A stretch of DNA of 64,000 bases from JAUSIK01 sp964547875. Lineage in GTDB: Archaea; Nanobdellota; Nanobdellia; Pacearchaeales; GW2011-AR1. The stretch is from NCBI GenBank assembly GCA_964547875.1, contig CAZJPE010000005.1, forward strand, positions 30,064 through 94,063. Direction: 5' to 3'. How positions within the stretch are numbered: position 1 is the stretch's first letter; every line of letters starts with the position of its first letter. The notes under the pieces are model-generated. The model had not been told where the DNA came from and ran no database searches. It saw only the letters and a program-made list of their open reading frames with translations. Positions 49,715-58,530 of the stretch are shown in pieces. The position numbers were made by a program, and so were the translations under genes.

Positions 49715-50545
49715 ATGGTAGAAACAGCATCTCAAGACATTGTATTACTTGAGCCAATAATAGAAAAATATTCAGTTGCAAGACATTTAGGCTCTGACGA
49801 ACAAAGAAGTCTTTATGAAGGTATAAATGAAATTGTAGAAAGAGATTATAAAAATGCTCCAGCTTTTCAAACTCGTTGGGATTTCAATGAGCAAACAGGC
49901 GAAATAAATGGCTCTAATATCTTTAGAGCAATTCTTGCCAACAAAATTCTCGCAGCAAAAGGAGAAAGAACACTTACTTATGAAGAAGGAATGAAATTAG
50001 ATAAAGATAAAAAATTAAGCAATAAAGTTTACAGAGATTTTGGCTTAGCAGTCCATAGTTTAAGAGAACCAAACAAGGAAATAGCTGAATTGCTTGTTAA
50101 AGAAGCAGAAAAAAGAAGTCTGGAATTGCCAGTATTAGTTCATCCTTCTGCTTTAGAAATTTCTTCAAGAAACGTTAATAATAAATATGGGATAAACGTA
50201 CTCTTTTCAGATAATGACTCTTTAATCGTTTCAGGAGAAGAAGCAAGAGAAGCTCTAAAAAAGTTTCATGCTTATAATTCTGGCGTTTGCAGGCCGTGTC
50301 GCTACTGGGACGGCGACTGGGTTGCCGGCTGGGTTGACTTGGCTGGCTCCAGTGCTTGCGGCAGGGTGGATTGGGTTCGTGGCGAAGCCACGCGTGAAAA
50401 TTTTCAGCAAGATGATTTAATGAAAAAGGAAAGCGAACTTTACACTTCTAAACAAATTATACAGGCAGCAAGCGAAATAGATTTAAATCTTTTAAGAGAG
50501 AACAAATTAGAAGACATCTTACTTAGAAAATTAAGGAATAAATAA
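49715..50545 (+). CDS. Putative DGR target protein 2 (variable protein)
   Basis: A 276-residue protein, paralogue of 28693-29556, with the same ordered segments (EPIIEKYS, EIVERDY, LSNKVYRDFGLA, EPNKEIAELLVKEA). Residues 194-221 form the GC-rich variable block with the framework R-x-x-x-G-x-W-x-AGW, SS and GRVDWVRGEAT. The C-terminal tail differs from paralogue 1 after the shared hairpin. Residues at variable sites in one copy are unlike those in the other (for example Y/G, W/G, D/L, D/F). No signal peptide is visible. The adjacent minus-strand gene ends right at its stop. Confidence 0.7.
   Translation: MVETASQDIVLLEPIIEKYSVARHLGSDEQRSLYEGINEIVERDYKNAPAFQTRWDFNEQTGEINGSNIFRAILANKILAAKGERTLTYEEGMKLDKDKKLSNKVYRDFGLAVHSLREPNKEIAELLVKEAEKRSLELPVLVHPSALEISSRNVNNKYGINVLFSDNDSLIVSGEEAREALKKFHAYNSGVCRPCRYWDGDWVAGWVDLAGSSACGRVDWVRGEATRENFQQDDLMKKESELYTSKQIIQAASEIDLNLLRENKLEDILLRKLRNK
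50294..50377 (+). other. Candidate DGR variable region 2
   Basis: 28 codons matching 29269-29352 in position and framework but with 26 base differences, 21 of them at codon positions 1-2. The bases shared with copy 1 are mostly G, C and T; where the copies differ, an A in a template would explain most changes. Confidence 0.65.
50378..50392 (+). repeat. Conserved hairpin after variable region 2
   Basis: CGTGGC-GAA-GCCACG, identical to 29353-29367 and in the same position relative to the variable block, with GTGGATTGG directly before it in both copies apart from the last codon. Confidence 0.6.
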
Positions 50546-51763
50546 TCAAGGCTTCAGCTTCTCTTCAGCTTCCTCAACTCTTTTGTTAAAACTGCTTTCT
50601 CCCTTGGTTTTTCTATATTTCCAGAATATAAATAAAACTATAACGAAAAGCACTCCTGCTATTGTATATCCAATCCATGGGCTGTATCCCCCAGCTTCTT
50701 CTTTTGCGCATTTTCCAATACAGCACGCTCCGTCTAAGCTTGCCCTAACTTCTCCGTCACAGCTCTCTCCAGCAGTGCAGATAATCCCATTCAAATTTGG
50801 GCAATATTCTAATTTTTCGTATTCTTCTAAATAAGGCGTTTCTGCCTCGTCCTGCTTTTCAGTAAATTTAATCATAACAGGCAGCTCAATAAAGAAACCA
50901 TCGCTTCTAATAAAAATGCTTTGATTAATTCCGTTTTTTTTCATTTCTTCGTCTACATTTCCTATGAGGCTTATGTTTAATTCAGCAGCTCCCTTGGCTT
51001 TAAGATTGATATTTTCTGCAGAGAGAGAAAATATTGTTTTATCATGCTCAATATTGACATTTATGTCTTCTTCTCCAAGATTTATAATTTGAAATGGATA
51101 TGTTGCCTTATCGCCTGAAAGCACAACGCTCTCAATGCTCTTAGGATTAATTTCAAGTGCGTTCTTTAATTTTGAAATTATAAAAGCATGAAAAACATAC
51201 TTGCCTATATTTGTCTCAATTAATCCGCTCCCGTTCACGCCAGCTATTGAAAACAAAATATCATTTCTTCCCGGCTTTAAAATAATTTCTCTCTCATTAG
51301 GAAAGCTTAAATTTATTGTTTTTTCAGAATCCTCATTCAATTGGATAGAAACAATAAAATCCTCTTGCGCAGAGATAAATCCAGGCTTTATTGAATAATC
51401 AGTCAAGTTTTCTATAACAGAAAAATTCTGCCTGAAATCAGCAATCTCTGTCCTTCCAGCAGAAGTTGTAGCAATATTATTTATAACAAGAGTATAATTA
51501 TTTGCATTCTGAGGAGCAATTGCCCAGAGAAAATATTTATTCTCCAGTTTCCTTAAATCATATTCAATCGGAATAGCGACATGCCCTCTAAAAAATTCAA
51601 CATCTTTTTTGTCAATTGGCTCAAGAATATTCCCGCTAATCTCAATAATTATTGTCTCGCCTCTTTCATATTCTGCTTTTAAATCTGTTGAAACTGCACT
51701 AACACTCTCTAAAAATAAAAGAATTAGTGCACAAAAGAATATCAATATTTCTCTCTTTTTCAT
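50546..51763 (-). CDS. Secreted protein with C-terminal anchor
   Basis: A 405-residue protein with signal peptide (ILIFFCALILLFLESVSA), beta-rich extracellular domains (YERGETIIIEISGNI; SGDKATYPFQIINLGEEDI, similar to CARDB/NPCBM-type binding folds), a Cys-rich segment with CPNLNGIICTAGESCDGE and a final helix WIGYTIAGVLFVIVLFIFW plus basic tail. The Cys-rich segment resembles one in 56700-58496. It belongs to the same run of surface proteins. Confidence 0.68.
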   Translation of the reverse strand: MKKREILIFFCALILLFLESVSAVSTDLKAEYERGETIIIEISGNILEPIDKKDVEFFRGHVAIPIEYDLRKLENKYFLWAIAPQNANNYTLVINNIATTSAGRTEIADFRQNFSVIENLTDYSIKPGFISAQEDFIVSIQLNEDSEKTINLSFPNEREIILKPGRNDILFSIAGVNGSGLIETNIGKYVFHAFIISKLKNALEINPKSIESVVLSGDKATYPFQIINLGEEDINVNIEHDKTIFSLSAENINLKAKGAAELNISLIGNVDEEMKKNGINQSIFIRSDGFFIELPVMIKFTEKQDEAETPYLEEYEKLEYCPNLNGIICTAGESCDGEVRASLDGACCIGKCAKEEAGGYSPWIGYTIAGVLFVIVLFIFWKYRKTKGESSFNKRVEEAEEKLKP

Positions 51764-51771
51764 GTTAATTT

Positions 51772-54700
51772 TTATATAGGGTTTAAGTTAAATATTTCCA
51801 ATTTATTTAGACTCATATTAATAGATCTTGTTTGTTCTATAAAACCAGATTTACTCACATTAATTGTATAATTTGAGAGAAAGAATTTTCCGGTAACATT
51901 CCTTTTGTACTCAGCAAGATGCTCTCTAGCGATACCTCCATTTATATCGGTTATAACATTAAACCATGAAAGACCATTCTTATCAGATGCGGATACATTA
52001 GCACTAGCAATTGGATTACCAGAAGAATCATTCACCTGCACATTCAAATACCATGCAAAATAAAAAAATGAATTGCTTGCGTTCCAGGAAAAAATATTAT
52101 TTTTAAGAGTTGTATTGACAAGAGTTGCATTGTTTCTATTATTTGTAAAATACAGTTCATAATCAGACCCAGAAGATGCTCCAGAGCCAATAAACGAATC
52201 GTATACAATGACGCTACCATTTTCACCTGAGAAATAGATAATTGGATCATTTCCACCTCCTGCTGTAAGATTAGAATTGTAAACTGTTGAACTATTCCCA
52301 GATAAATCTAAAGATATAACAGTTCCAGAACTACTGCTAGCATAAGTTATTATGTCTCTTAATGTGAAATTATTTGCATTAACGTCTATTCCTGTACCGC
52401 CTAAGCCAGCCGTATTATAAGTAATAATTCTTGGAGAACCCCCAAACAAGGTTATATTGTCTGCAGATATAGTAAAGCAAGTTCCTGTAGATGATATATT
52501 TGGACCAAGAGAATAAACTACATTTGCTCCATTTAGAGTGGCACAAGATGTAATCCCTCCTAATGTAAATACCTCATCTCTATTTGATGTAATGTTAATA
52601 CTTCTAATTAAAGTTGGATAACCTAATTTAGAAACATTAAATGTGTAGTTATTCTGATTTCTCGTTACAGAAGAATTCCTCCAATACTGAAGAATTTCCT
52701 GTCTTGAAATTCTGCCATTAGCATTTGTTAATTGAGAGAAAGCAATTGCTCCAGATACATTTTTTGCTGTAACATTTGCATTTTCAATAGAATTTCCAAT
52801 GGCATTATTGACTTGTGCATCAAAGTACCAATAGACATTTGCTCTTGCTGTAGAACTTGAATCAAAAGCTGGTCCTGAAGTATCCGTAAGCGTTACATTC
52901 TTAAAGTTTACAATTCCTGAAGAAGGATAACTGAAGTAAACATCGTTTGTTGTAGAGGCATTAATAAAAGAATCATAAAACATGTTACCATCAACAGATT
53001 CTACAAAATAAATCCCCTCCGAATTGATATTATTAGCTGTTCTAATCTGATTATTTCTAAACGTATTATTAACACTTGCCTCAATATAAATTCCTCTTGC
53101 GCCATTTGTTGAAGTTGTTATTGTGTTATTGCTTATTATATTGAAATTAGAATTACTTGGAGAAATTCTAATTGCATCTGCTGATCCAGATGTAATAACA
53201 CTGTTGTTATTAATAAGATTATAAGAACTTGCATCTAAACGAATGCCATAACTGTTTAATCCAGATGTATTAATTATATTATTACTAAACGCGTTATTAT
53301 TTGCGTTTCTGAAATATACATTATATTTACTTGTTCCGCTAGTGTTTCCTTCTTCAAATATTAAATTCTTTATTATTGTCTGATTCATTCCGAAAACATA
53401 AACTCCATATCCAGAGCTTCCGCCAACACCATATGTAATCTTATATCCTTTTCCATCTAAAGTAATATCATTTGCAGTAATCGTGAAGCATGTCCCATTT
53501 GATTGAACATTGTTTTGCAATTTATAACTTGTAAAAGAAACATTTAATTCCTGACATGAGGTAATATTAGTTAATAATTCATTTCTTATCTTAAATGATT
53601 TAGACACAGACGAATTTGTGTTTATTCCGTCAGTTGCAAGCACTTTAACCTTGCATTCCTCACACTCTTCCAGTTCAGAAGAGTTTAATTCCAATTTTGT
53701 ATCATTAAAGTCTATTTCTAATGTTGTATAATTGCTTCCATTATCAGCACTAAATAATACTGCATATGCTAAAGTATCATTATCTACATCAGTTCCATTC
53801 CAAGTTACATTAAATATCCTCTTTGTGAAAATCTGCCCTTCAAGATTTGTCGTTATATTTAGTGATGGCGTGTTTGCTGTGCGGTTTACTTCGTCTAAGA
53901 TTTTAGTGTTATTCTTTATTAATATTTTAGTTACATTATTAGAAAATGGAAGAACAAATGCAAAGGCACTCACATTAACTTCCGTAGTATTTCCTCCAAT
54001 CTCAGTAACCAAAAATTGTGGTTCAAATTTTAATTCAAAAAGATTAGTGGCATTTTCCTCAACTATTAAAGAAAAATTGCCTATGGACGATTCATTTTGT
54101 ATGTATCTCTCATCTAAAATATAAGAATAGTCATCAATTTCTACAGTTCCATTTTTATGAATCGCACCACTTATTAAAATGCCAAAATCTACACTTAAGA
54201 TACTTTCTAAAGAAGAAAAAATATCTAAAAGATGAACATAACTTTCGCTATCAATCCACCTTAAGGTTTCGTTATTTGCGCTGCCCATCATATTATATAA
54301 ATTAATTATTCCATTTCCAGAGCTCCAAGGAATTAATTCTCCAAAGGTAGAAGTTGGACATCCTTCTGGATCGCTTAAGCATATTTGATCTAGAGAGCCA
54401 TTATTATCCAAATCACCATTAGGGCATACTCCTAATTTTAATTTTTGTGTATGCCATTTATCACTAGAATGCTCGTCACATAAACCTAAAGTATGTCCTA
54501 TTTCGTGAGCGGCACTATGTCTTACGCCTTCTTCAACTAAAACCGCGTTAGGACCATAAACTAAAAAAGAAATATTTCTAGAAACACTTATACCCTTGGT
54601 TCCATTTCTACCATGATTCGCGAACCAGCCATTAGGCAATATGCCAACTACCCTATCAGTAAATATATTACTTAACTTACGACTTTTATATACATCTCTC

Positions 54701-55008
54701 AATAAAGGATATATCTCGCTATCATCTAACACAAAACCTATATTTGAATCAAAAATTTCTTCCTTTATTTTAATTAACAATTCGCCATTAGCCAAAGGAT
54801 AAGTAGAATTAATAAATTCTGTATTATTAAACACAGTTTCTGTAAAAGTTGAAGACTTCTCATCAATTGGAACAAAATCAATTTTGAAAGTCCGAGTATC
54901 TATTACATTTATGTTTATGCTACTAGAAATACCACTTACTATTCCCATTAATAAAATCGATATAACGGAAATAATAATTATTTCGGCTGGATTATTTTTC
55001 TGTAACAT
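51772..55008 (-). CDS. Secreted metzincin-type protease with parallel beta-helix domains
   Basis: A 1078-residue protein. After a signal-like helix (IIIISVISILLMGIVSG), residues 168-178 carry HEIGHTLGLCD, matching the metzincin zinc signature HExxHxxGxxD, and NMMGS around residue 240 fits a Met-turn. From about residue 480 the chain shows repeated right-handed beta-helix (NosD-like) segments with N-rich turns (NNNAFSNNIINTSG, NLINNNSVIT). It likely cleaves or binds external polymers. The fusion is unusual. It is the largest protein in the window. Confidence 0.75.
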   Translation of the reverse strand: MLQKNNPAEIIIISVISILLMGIVSGISSSININVIDTRTFKIDFVPIDEKSSTFTETVFNNTEFINSTYPLANGELLIKIKEEIFDSNIGFVLDDSEIYPLLRDVYKSRKLSNIFTDRVVGILPNGWFANHGRNGTKGISVSRNISFLVYGPNAVLVEEGVRHSAAHEIGHTLGLCDEHSSDKWHTQKLKLGVCPNGDLDNNGSLDQICLSDPEGCPTSTFGELIPWSSGNGIINLYNMMGSANNETLRWIDSESYVHLLDIFSSLESILSVDFGILISGAIHKNGTVEIDDYSYILDERYIQNESSIGNFSLIVEENATNLFELKFEPQFLVTEIGGNTTEVNVSAFAFVLPFSNNVTKILIKNNTKILDEVNRTANTPSLNITTNLEGQIFTKRIFNVTWNGTDVDNDTLAYAVLFSADNGSNYTTLEIDFNDTKLELNSSELEECEECKVKVLATDGINTNSSVSKSFKIRNELLTNITSCQELNVSFTSYKLQNNVQSNGTCFTITANDITLDGKGYKITYGVGGSSGYGVYVFGMNQTIIKNLIFEEGNTSGTSKYNVYFRNANNNAFSNNIINTSGLNSYGIRLDASSYNLINNNSVITSGSADAIRISPSNSNFNIISNNTITTSTNGARGIYIEASVNNTFRNNQIRTANNINSEGIYFVESVDGNMFYDSFINASTTNDVYFSYPSSGIVNFKNVTLTDTSGPAFDSSSTARANVYWYFDAQVNNAIGNSIENANVTAKNVSGAIAFSQLTNANGRISRQEILQYWRNSSVTRNQNNYTFNVSKLGYPTLIRSINITSNRDEVFTLGGITSCATLNGANVVYSLGPNISSTGTCFTISADNITLFGGSPRIITYNTAGLGGTGIDVNANNFTLRDIITYASSSSGTVISLDLSGNSSTVYNSNLTAGGGNDPIIYFSGENGSVIVYDSFIGSGASSGSDYELYFTNNRNNATLVNTTLKNNIFSWNASNSFFYFAWYLNVQVNDSSGNPIASANVSASDKNGLSWFNVITDINGGIAREHLAEYKRNVTGKFFLSNYTINVSKSGFIEQTRSINMSLNKLEIFNLNPI

Positions 55009-55285
55009 TTTTTATTCCTCGGAAAATTAACTCCATCAAGGAGAATATTAAATAGAAGATAATTAAAAATATAGCGCCCAATATTTTTGTATTTTCAATT
55101 CCAATTGGAGCGAAATAAGTGCAATTAAAACTTCCACCATCTACTTTAAATTCCTCAATACATTCGCTATACGGCCCTAAAAATAAAAAAGTAATAAAAC
55201 TCGCAATTATAGTTAAAATTACCTTCCATATACTTAGTTTAAAAAATTCCTTCCATCCAACTTTCTGACTATTTTCTTTTTTCAT
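54992..55285 (-). CDS. Small membrane protein A of a tandem pair
   Basis: A 97-residue protein from the ATG at 55285, which a ribosome binding site GGGAGGTG precedes by 7 nt; an upstream extension is unlikely. It has hydrophobic helices at ILTIIASFITFLFLG and IFLIIFYLIFSLMELIF. The start KKENSQKVGWKEFFKLSIWK resembles that of the next gene, RWKEFFRPNLKK. Tandem paralogues of unknown function. It overlaps the protease gene by 17 nt. Confidence 0.6.
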   Translation of the reverse strand: MKKENSQKVGWKEFFKLSIWKVILTIIASFITFLFLGPYSECIEEFKVDGGSFNCTYFAPIGIENTKILGAIFLIIFYLIFSLMELIFRGIKNVTEK

Positions 55286-55305
55286 TTTCACACCTCCCTT
55301 CATAT

Positions 55306-55605
55306 TTATTTTTTAACATTTTTAAAACTCTCCTTCGCAATTAAATATATAATACAAATTGCACAATAGACTAATAATATTTCTATTAGATAAGCCAAAA
55401 GAGATACTATTAATGAAGTAAATGGCACAATAACCGTATCCCTGCCAGTTATAAAAAAATGTGAACTCCAAAGATAAGGGAAATATTGTAATGCCTCAAA
55501 GAAAAATAAAATCGCTGTTAAAACAATAGTTAAGACTATCTTTTTCAAATTAGGTCTAAAAAATTCCTTCCATCTACTTTTCTTTAAATCTTTATCTTTC
55601 CTCAT
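55306..55605 (-). CDS. Small membrane protein B of a tandem pair
   Basis: A 99-residue protein with helices at IVLTIVLTAILFFFEAL, LIVSLLAYLIEILLVY and a third in the middle. Its KSRWKEFFRPNLKKIVLTI start matches the neighbouring protein. A good ribosome binding site, AAAGGAGGT, precedes it by 5 nt. It lies 20 nt before the start of the other copy. Confidence 0.6.
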   Translation of the reverse strand: MRKDKDLKKSRWKEFFRPNLKKIVLTIVLTAILFFFEALQYFPYLWSSHFFITGRDTVIVPFTSLIVSLLAYLIEILLVYCAICIIYLIAKESFKNVKK

Positions 55606-55638
55606 TTTTACCTCCTTTCATATTTAATTTTTTCATTA

Positions 55639-56703
55639 TCAGATCTCCTTGACAGTTATTTGAATCTCCTTATTGCTCCCAGCAGTATTAGGAATAAAAA
55701 ATAAATCAATATTTTTCTCTTGCTCTGAATTAATACTCGCATTTGTAGAAGTTTTCAAAACCCCATCAAAATACAAAGAAACATTAATATTTCTGTTAAC
55801 AATGCCTACATTCTTTATTAAAGATCTTAGCAAAGTAGTTTTACCTTTTACCAAATCAACATCTTTTATAACCTGAATTGGAATAATATCAAGAATTTGC
55901 AATCCTGTTGTTGGCAAACGATCCTTCGATCCGGCAAAACCGCTTAGATTATATGGTTCGTCACAAATAAAATCAGAATTAGTATCAAAACATCCTTCAG
56001 CGTTAGAATCATAACTACTCCAATAGTTTCCTTGCTCAGAAATGTTCCAAGCATTACATAAAGAACACGAATCATCAGAAACATGGATACTATTATTTAT
56101 GAAACTGTTAAGCCAAGTAGTTATAAGAGTAACATCTGGATTTTGACCATTTATTCTTATACCTATAGAGTTATTCAAAAAATTATTTCGGGTTATATTT
56201 GTATATCTAGTATCTACGGCTCCGAAAAAATGTATGCCTTTAGCATTATTTTTAAAGAGATTATCAGAGATTGTAGTAAAATATGCCACAGATCCCATTC
56301 TCATACCTTCAGTATTATCTTCAAAAAGATTTGATATTATTTTATTATTCTCCGCTCTTACACCAACATCGTAACCATTTAACAGAAGCCCACCATAACC
56401 AGAGTAATTTTTTATTTGACAGTTCTTTATCGTATTGAAATCATGATCTCCCCATATTTTTATTCCAACTGAAAAAATACCGCTTTTATTTCCAATCAAA
56501 ACAGAATTATTGCAATCAAGAGTTATATAATCTCCCTCTATTTCAATACCGCTAGATAAAGAATAAGTCCCTGTATTAAAAGTCGTATTTTGAGTAACAT
56601 CGCAATTGTCAGTAGGTGTTGAACCACATTCAACAGCAAAGCTGTTATCTATAAATCCTAAAAAGATAAATAATGCTATAAGTATTAAAATTTTAGCTTT
56701 CAT
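55639..56703 (-). CDS. Secreted beta-helix (NosD-like) protein with CARDB-type end
   Basis: A 354-residue protein with signal peptide (ILILIALFIFLGFIDNSFA). Residues 60-210 show right-handed beta-helix repeats (TIKNCQIKNYSG, KIISNLFEDNTEGMRM, DNLFKNNAKGIHFFG). The C-terminal 80 residues (DVDLVKGKTTLLRSLIKNVGIVNRNINVSLYF) resemble a CARDB-type adhesion or carrier domain. It is likely a surface carbohydrate-binding or lyase-like protein. Its start overlaps the stop of the next upstream gene by 4 nt. Confidence 0.72.
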   Translation of the reverse strand: MKAKILILIALFIFLGFIDNSFAVECGSTPTDNCDVTQNTTFNTGTYSLSSGIEIEGDYITLDCNNSVLIGNKSGIFSVGIKIWGDHDFNTIKNCQIKNYSGYGGLLLNGYDVGVRAENNKIISNLFEDNTEGMRMGSVAYFTTISDNLFKNNAKGIHFFGAVDTRYTNITRNNFLNNSIGIRINGQNPDVTLITTWLNSFINNSIHVSDDSCSLCNAWNISEQGNYWSSYDSNAEGCFDTNSDFICDEPYNLSGFAGSKDRLPTTGLQILDIIPIQVIKDVDLVKGKTTLLRSLIKNVGIVNRNINVSLYFDGVLKTSTNASINSEQEKNIDLFFIPNTAGSNKEIQITVKEI

Positions 56704-58496
56704 TTACTCATCTCTTTTAACTTTCTCATTGTCTCTTCTAATTCCCCGTCTTCCTTTGACCTTACTCCTCTTGTTGCTCTCATTGCAGGACCTCTTACAG
56801 GCATTCTTGAGCCATATCTCATCATAGGCATCATTCCCTGGAATCCAGGAGGCCTTCTTGCGCTTGCCATTGCACTCTCATCCCTTCCTCTTTTCCTAGT
56901 ATGCCACCAAATTTGCAATTTATGCCTGTATATTATTGCCAAAATAACAATGAGAATTAAAACTATCAATATCACAATCCATATAGTTGAAATTCCTCCT
57001 CCTGCTTCCTCTTCCTTTTCCTTGCAGCACACATCGCCAAAATCAGGGCAGCTTTCGCTTAATTCATCTTCGCTATCAGAGCAGCTGGTTTTGCATAATC
57101 CATCAGCAATAGCGCATAAGTTTGTGCTTGGTATATTTTCACACGCCCCATTAACACAGCAACTGCCGTCTGCAGATTGCTCTATTGCTCCAGTGCATCT
57201 CTGATTTGAAGCGCAGATTAATCCTCTCTTTTCAGCGCAAGTAACATCCTGCACTTTAATTGTACAACAAGAATCTCTGAAATTCTGGCAGGTAAATCCC
57301 TCTAAAACACTTCCCCCTGTAGCTGAGCATTCATTTGCAGCCTCGCAGAAATGCCCTGTTGATTCACACGAGTTAAGTCCGCCTCCAGGAGAACTGCCTG
57401 CTCTCGGCCAGGCAGCATATAAAATAAATCCCGTGTCTCTTATGTTATTATTGTTCCAGCATCCCTCTCTTGTCTGCACGCTCAAAAGATAATTCTTTGC
57501 GCTTTCAACTTCTCCTGCTCCTGTTCCTGATAATGCAAGCAAAGCAAGTGCGCTGTCATAGAATCTATTATAAGGGCTTCCTATAATATCCCAATACTGC
57601 CCTAATTTCTGCTTTTGCACAATATCAGCGTACATGTCTCCTCCTCCAATTAAAATGAATAAGAAAGCACTTGGAAGAAAGCGCTGATTATCGTCTGAAA
57701 GCGCAACTAAATAAGGCATGTAAGGTGTGGCGTCTTCCTTTGCTTTTCTCAAAGCAAGCGCTGCCCAGAGAGTTCCTTCATAATCGCACTTGCCTCCTAT
57801 TGCAAGGCATTTTGAATTAACTTTTTCATTTGTCGTTCCTAATGATGCGCTGGAATGCGTTTCAGAAGATACAAAAACAGTGCTTCCTGCCTTTTTCTGA
57901 TAAACAAGAGTTGTTATAAAATCTTCATCGCACGAAATCTCAAACTCTTTGTCAAGGCACTGTTCTCTGATTCTTAGCCAGTATCCATCATATCCAATTT
58001 CCAGGCAAGAGCCAGGATTTCCCTCTAATTTCATGTCTTCTCTTACGCGTATTTTTGTCTTCTGGGAATCATATCCAATATTGCATTCAGAAGCAACATG
58101 ATTTTCAATGTCAATCTCTAAATACCATGTCAATTCCTGCGTATTAATTGCTTTTGACAAAAGCCAGTCTTTTACTTCTTTTGTATTTTTTCCAATTCTG
58201 TCATATGCCATTAACGCTTGCGCGCTGTCTTTTATATTACATGTCTTTGGCCAGCAAGATTCTCCAGATTTTTTCTCACCTTCTATTTTTTCAGCAAGCT
58301 TATTGTTAGAGCCTAAAGCCAAAATTCCAAATACAGCATCTTGCAATGAGAAAGAGCTTTTGTCTTTAATTTGAGTTTCCAGGCATTGATATGCTTTGTC
58401 AACACCTACTTTCTCATCTATGGGAGTTTGCGCATTAACAAAAACAGAAAACAATGCGGTGAGCATAAATAGTAGAATAATCTCTCTTTTTTTCAT
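56700..58496 (-). CDS. Secreted alpha-toroid protein with Cys-rich stem
   Basis: A 598-residue protein with signal peptide (ILLFMLTALFSVFVNAQT), an N-terminal alpha-alpha toroid-like region (YQCLETQIKDKSSFSLQDAV, QALMAYDRIGKNTKEVKDWL, LLSVQTREGCWNNNNIRDTG) as in prenyltransferase/squalene-oxidase repeats, several Cys-rich repeats (CAEKRGLICASNQRCTGAI; CAIADGLCKTSCSD), a membrane helix (IWIVILIVLILIVILAIIY) and a Met/Gly-rich cytoplasmic tail. It may bind or process a polymer outside the cell. Confidence 0.7.
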   Translation of the reverse strand: MKKREIILLFMLTALFSVFVNAQTPIDEKVGVDKAYQCLETQIKDKSSFSLQDAVFGILALGSNNKLAEKIEGEKKSGESCWPKTCNIKDSAQALMAYDRIGKNTKEVKDWLLSKAINTQELTWYLEIDIENHVASECNIGYDSQKTKIRVREDMKLEGNPGSCLEIGYDGYWLRIREQCLDKEFEISCDEDFITTLVYQKKAGSTVFVSSETHSSASLGTTNEKVNSKCLAIGGKCDYEGTLWAALALRKAKEDATPYMPYLVALSDDNQRFLPSAFLFILIGGGDMYADIVQKQKLGQYWDIIGSPYNRFYDSALALLALSGTGAGEVESAKNYLLSVQTREGCWNNNNIRDTGFILYAAWPRAGSSPGGGLNSCESTGHFCEAANECSATGGSVLEGFTCQNFRDSCCTIKVQDVTCAEKRGLICASNQRCTGAIEQSADGSCCVNGACENIPSTNLCAIADGLCKTSCSDSEDELSESCPDFGDVCCKEKEEEAGGGISTIWIVILIVLILIVILAIIYRHKLQIWWHTRKRGRDESAMASARRPPGFQGMMPMMRYGSRMPVRGPAMRATRGVRSKEDGELEETMRKLKEMSK

Positions 58497-58530
58497 CTCA
58501 ATTCTACGAATACATAATTTAAAAACATTC

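Noticed and set aside
29557..50293. A DGR template repeat or reverse transcriptase within the window
   Set aside because: No GC-rich AAC-containing copy of the variable block and no YxDD polymerase gene was found on either strand; the system must be completed elsewhere.
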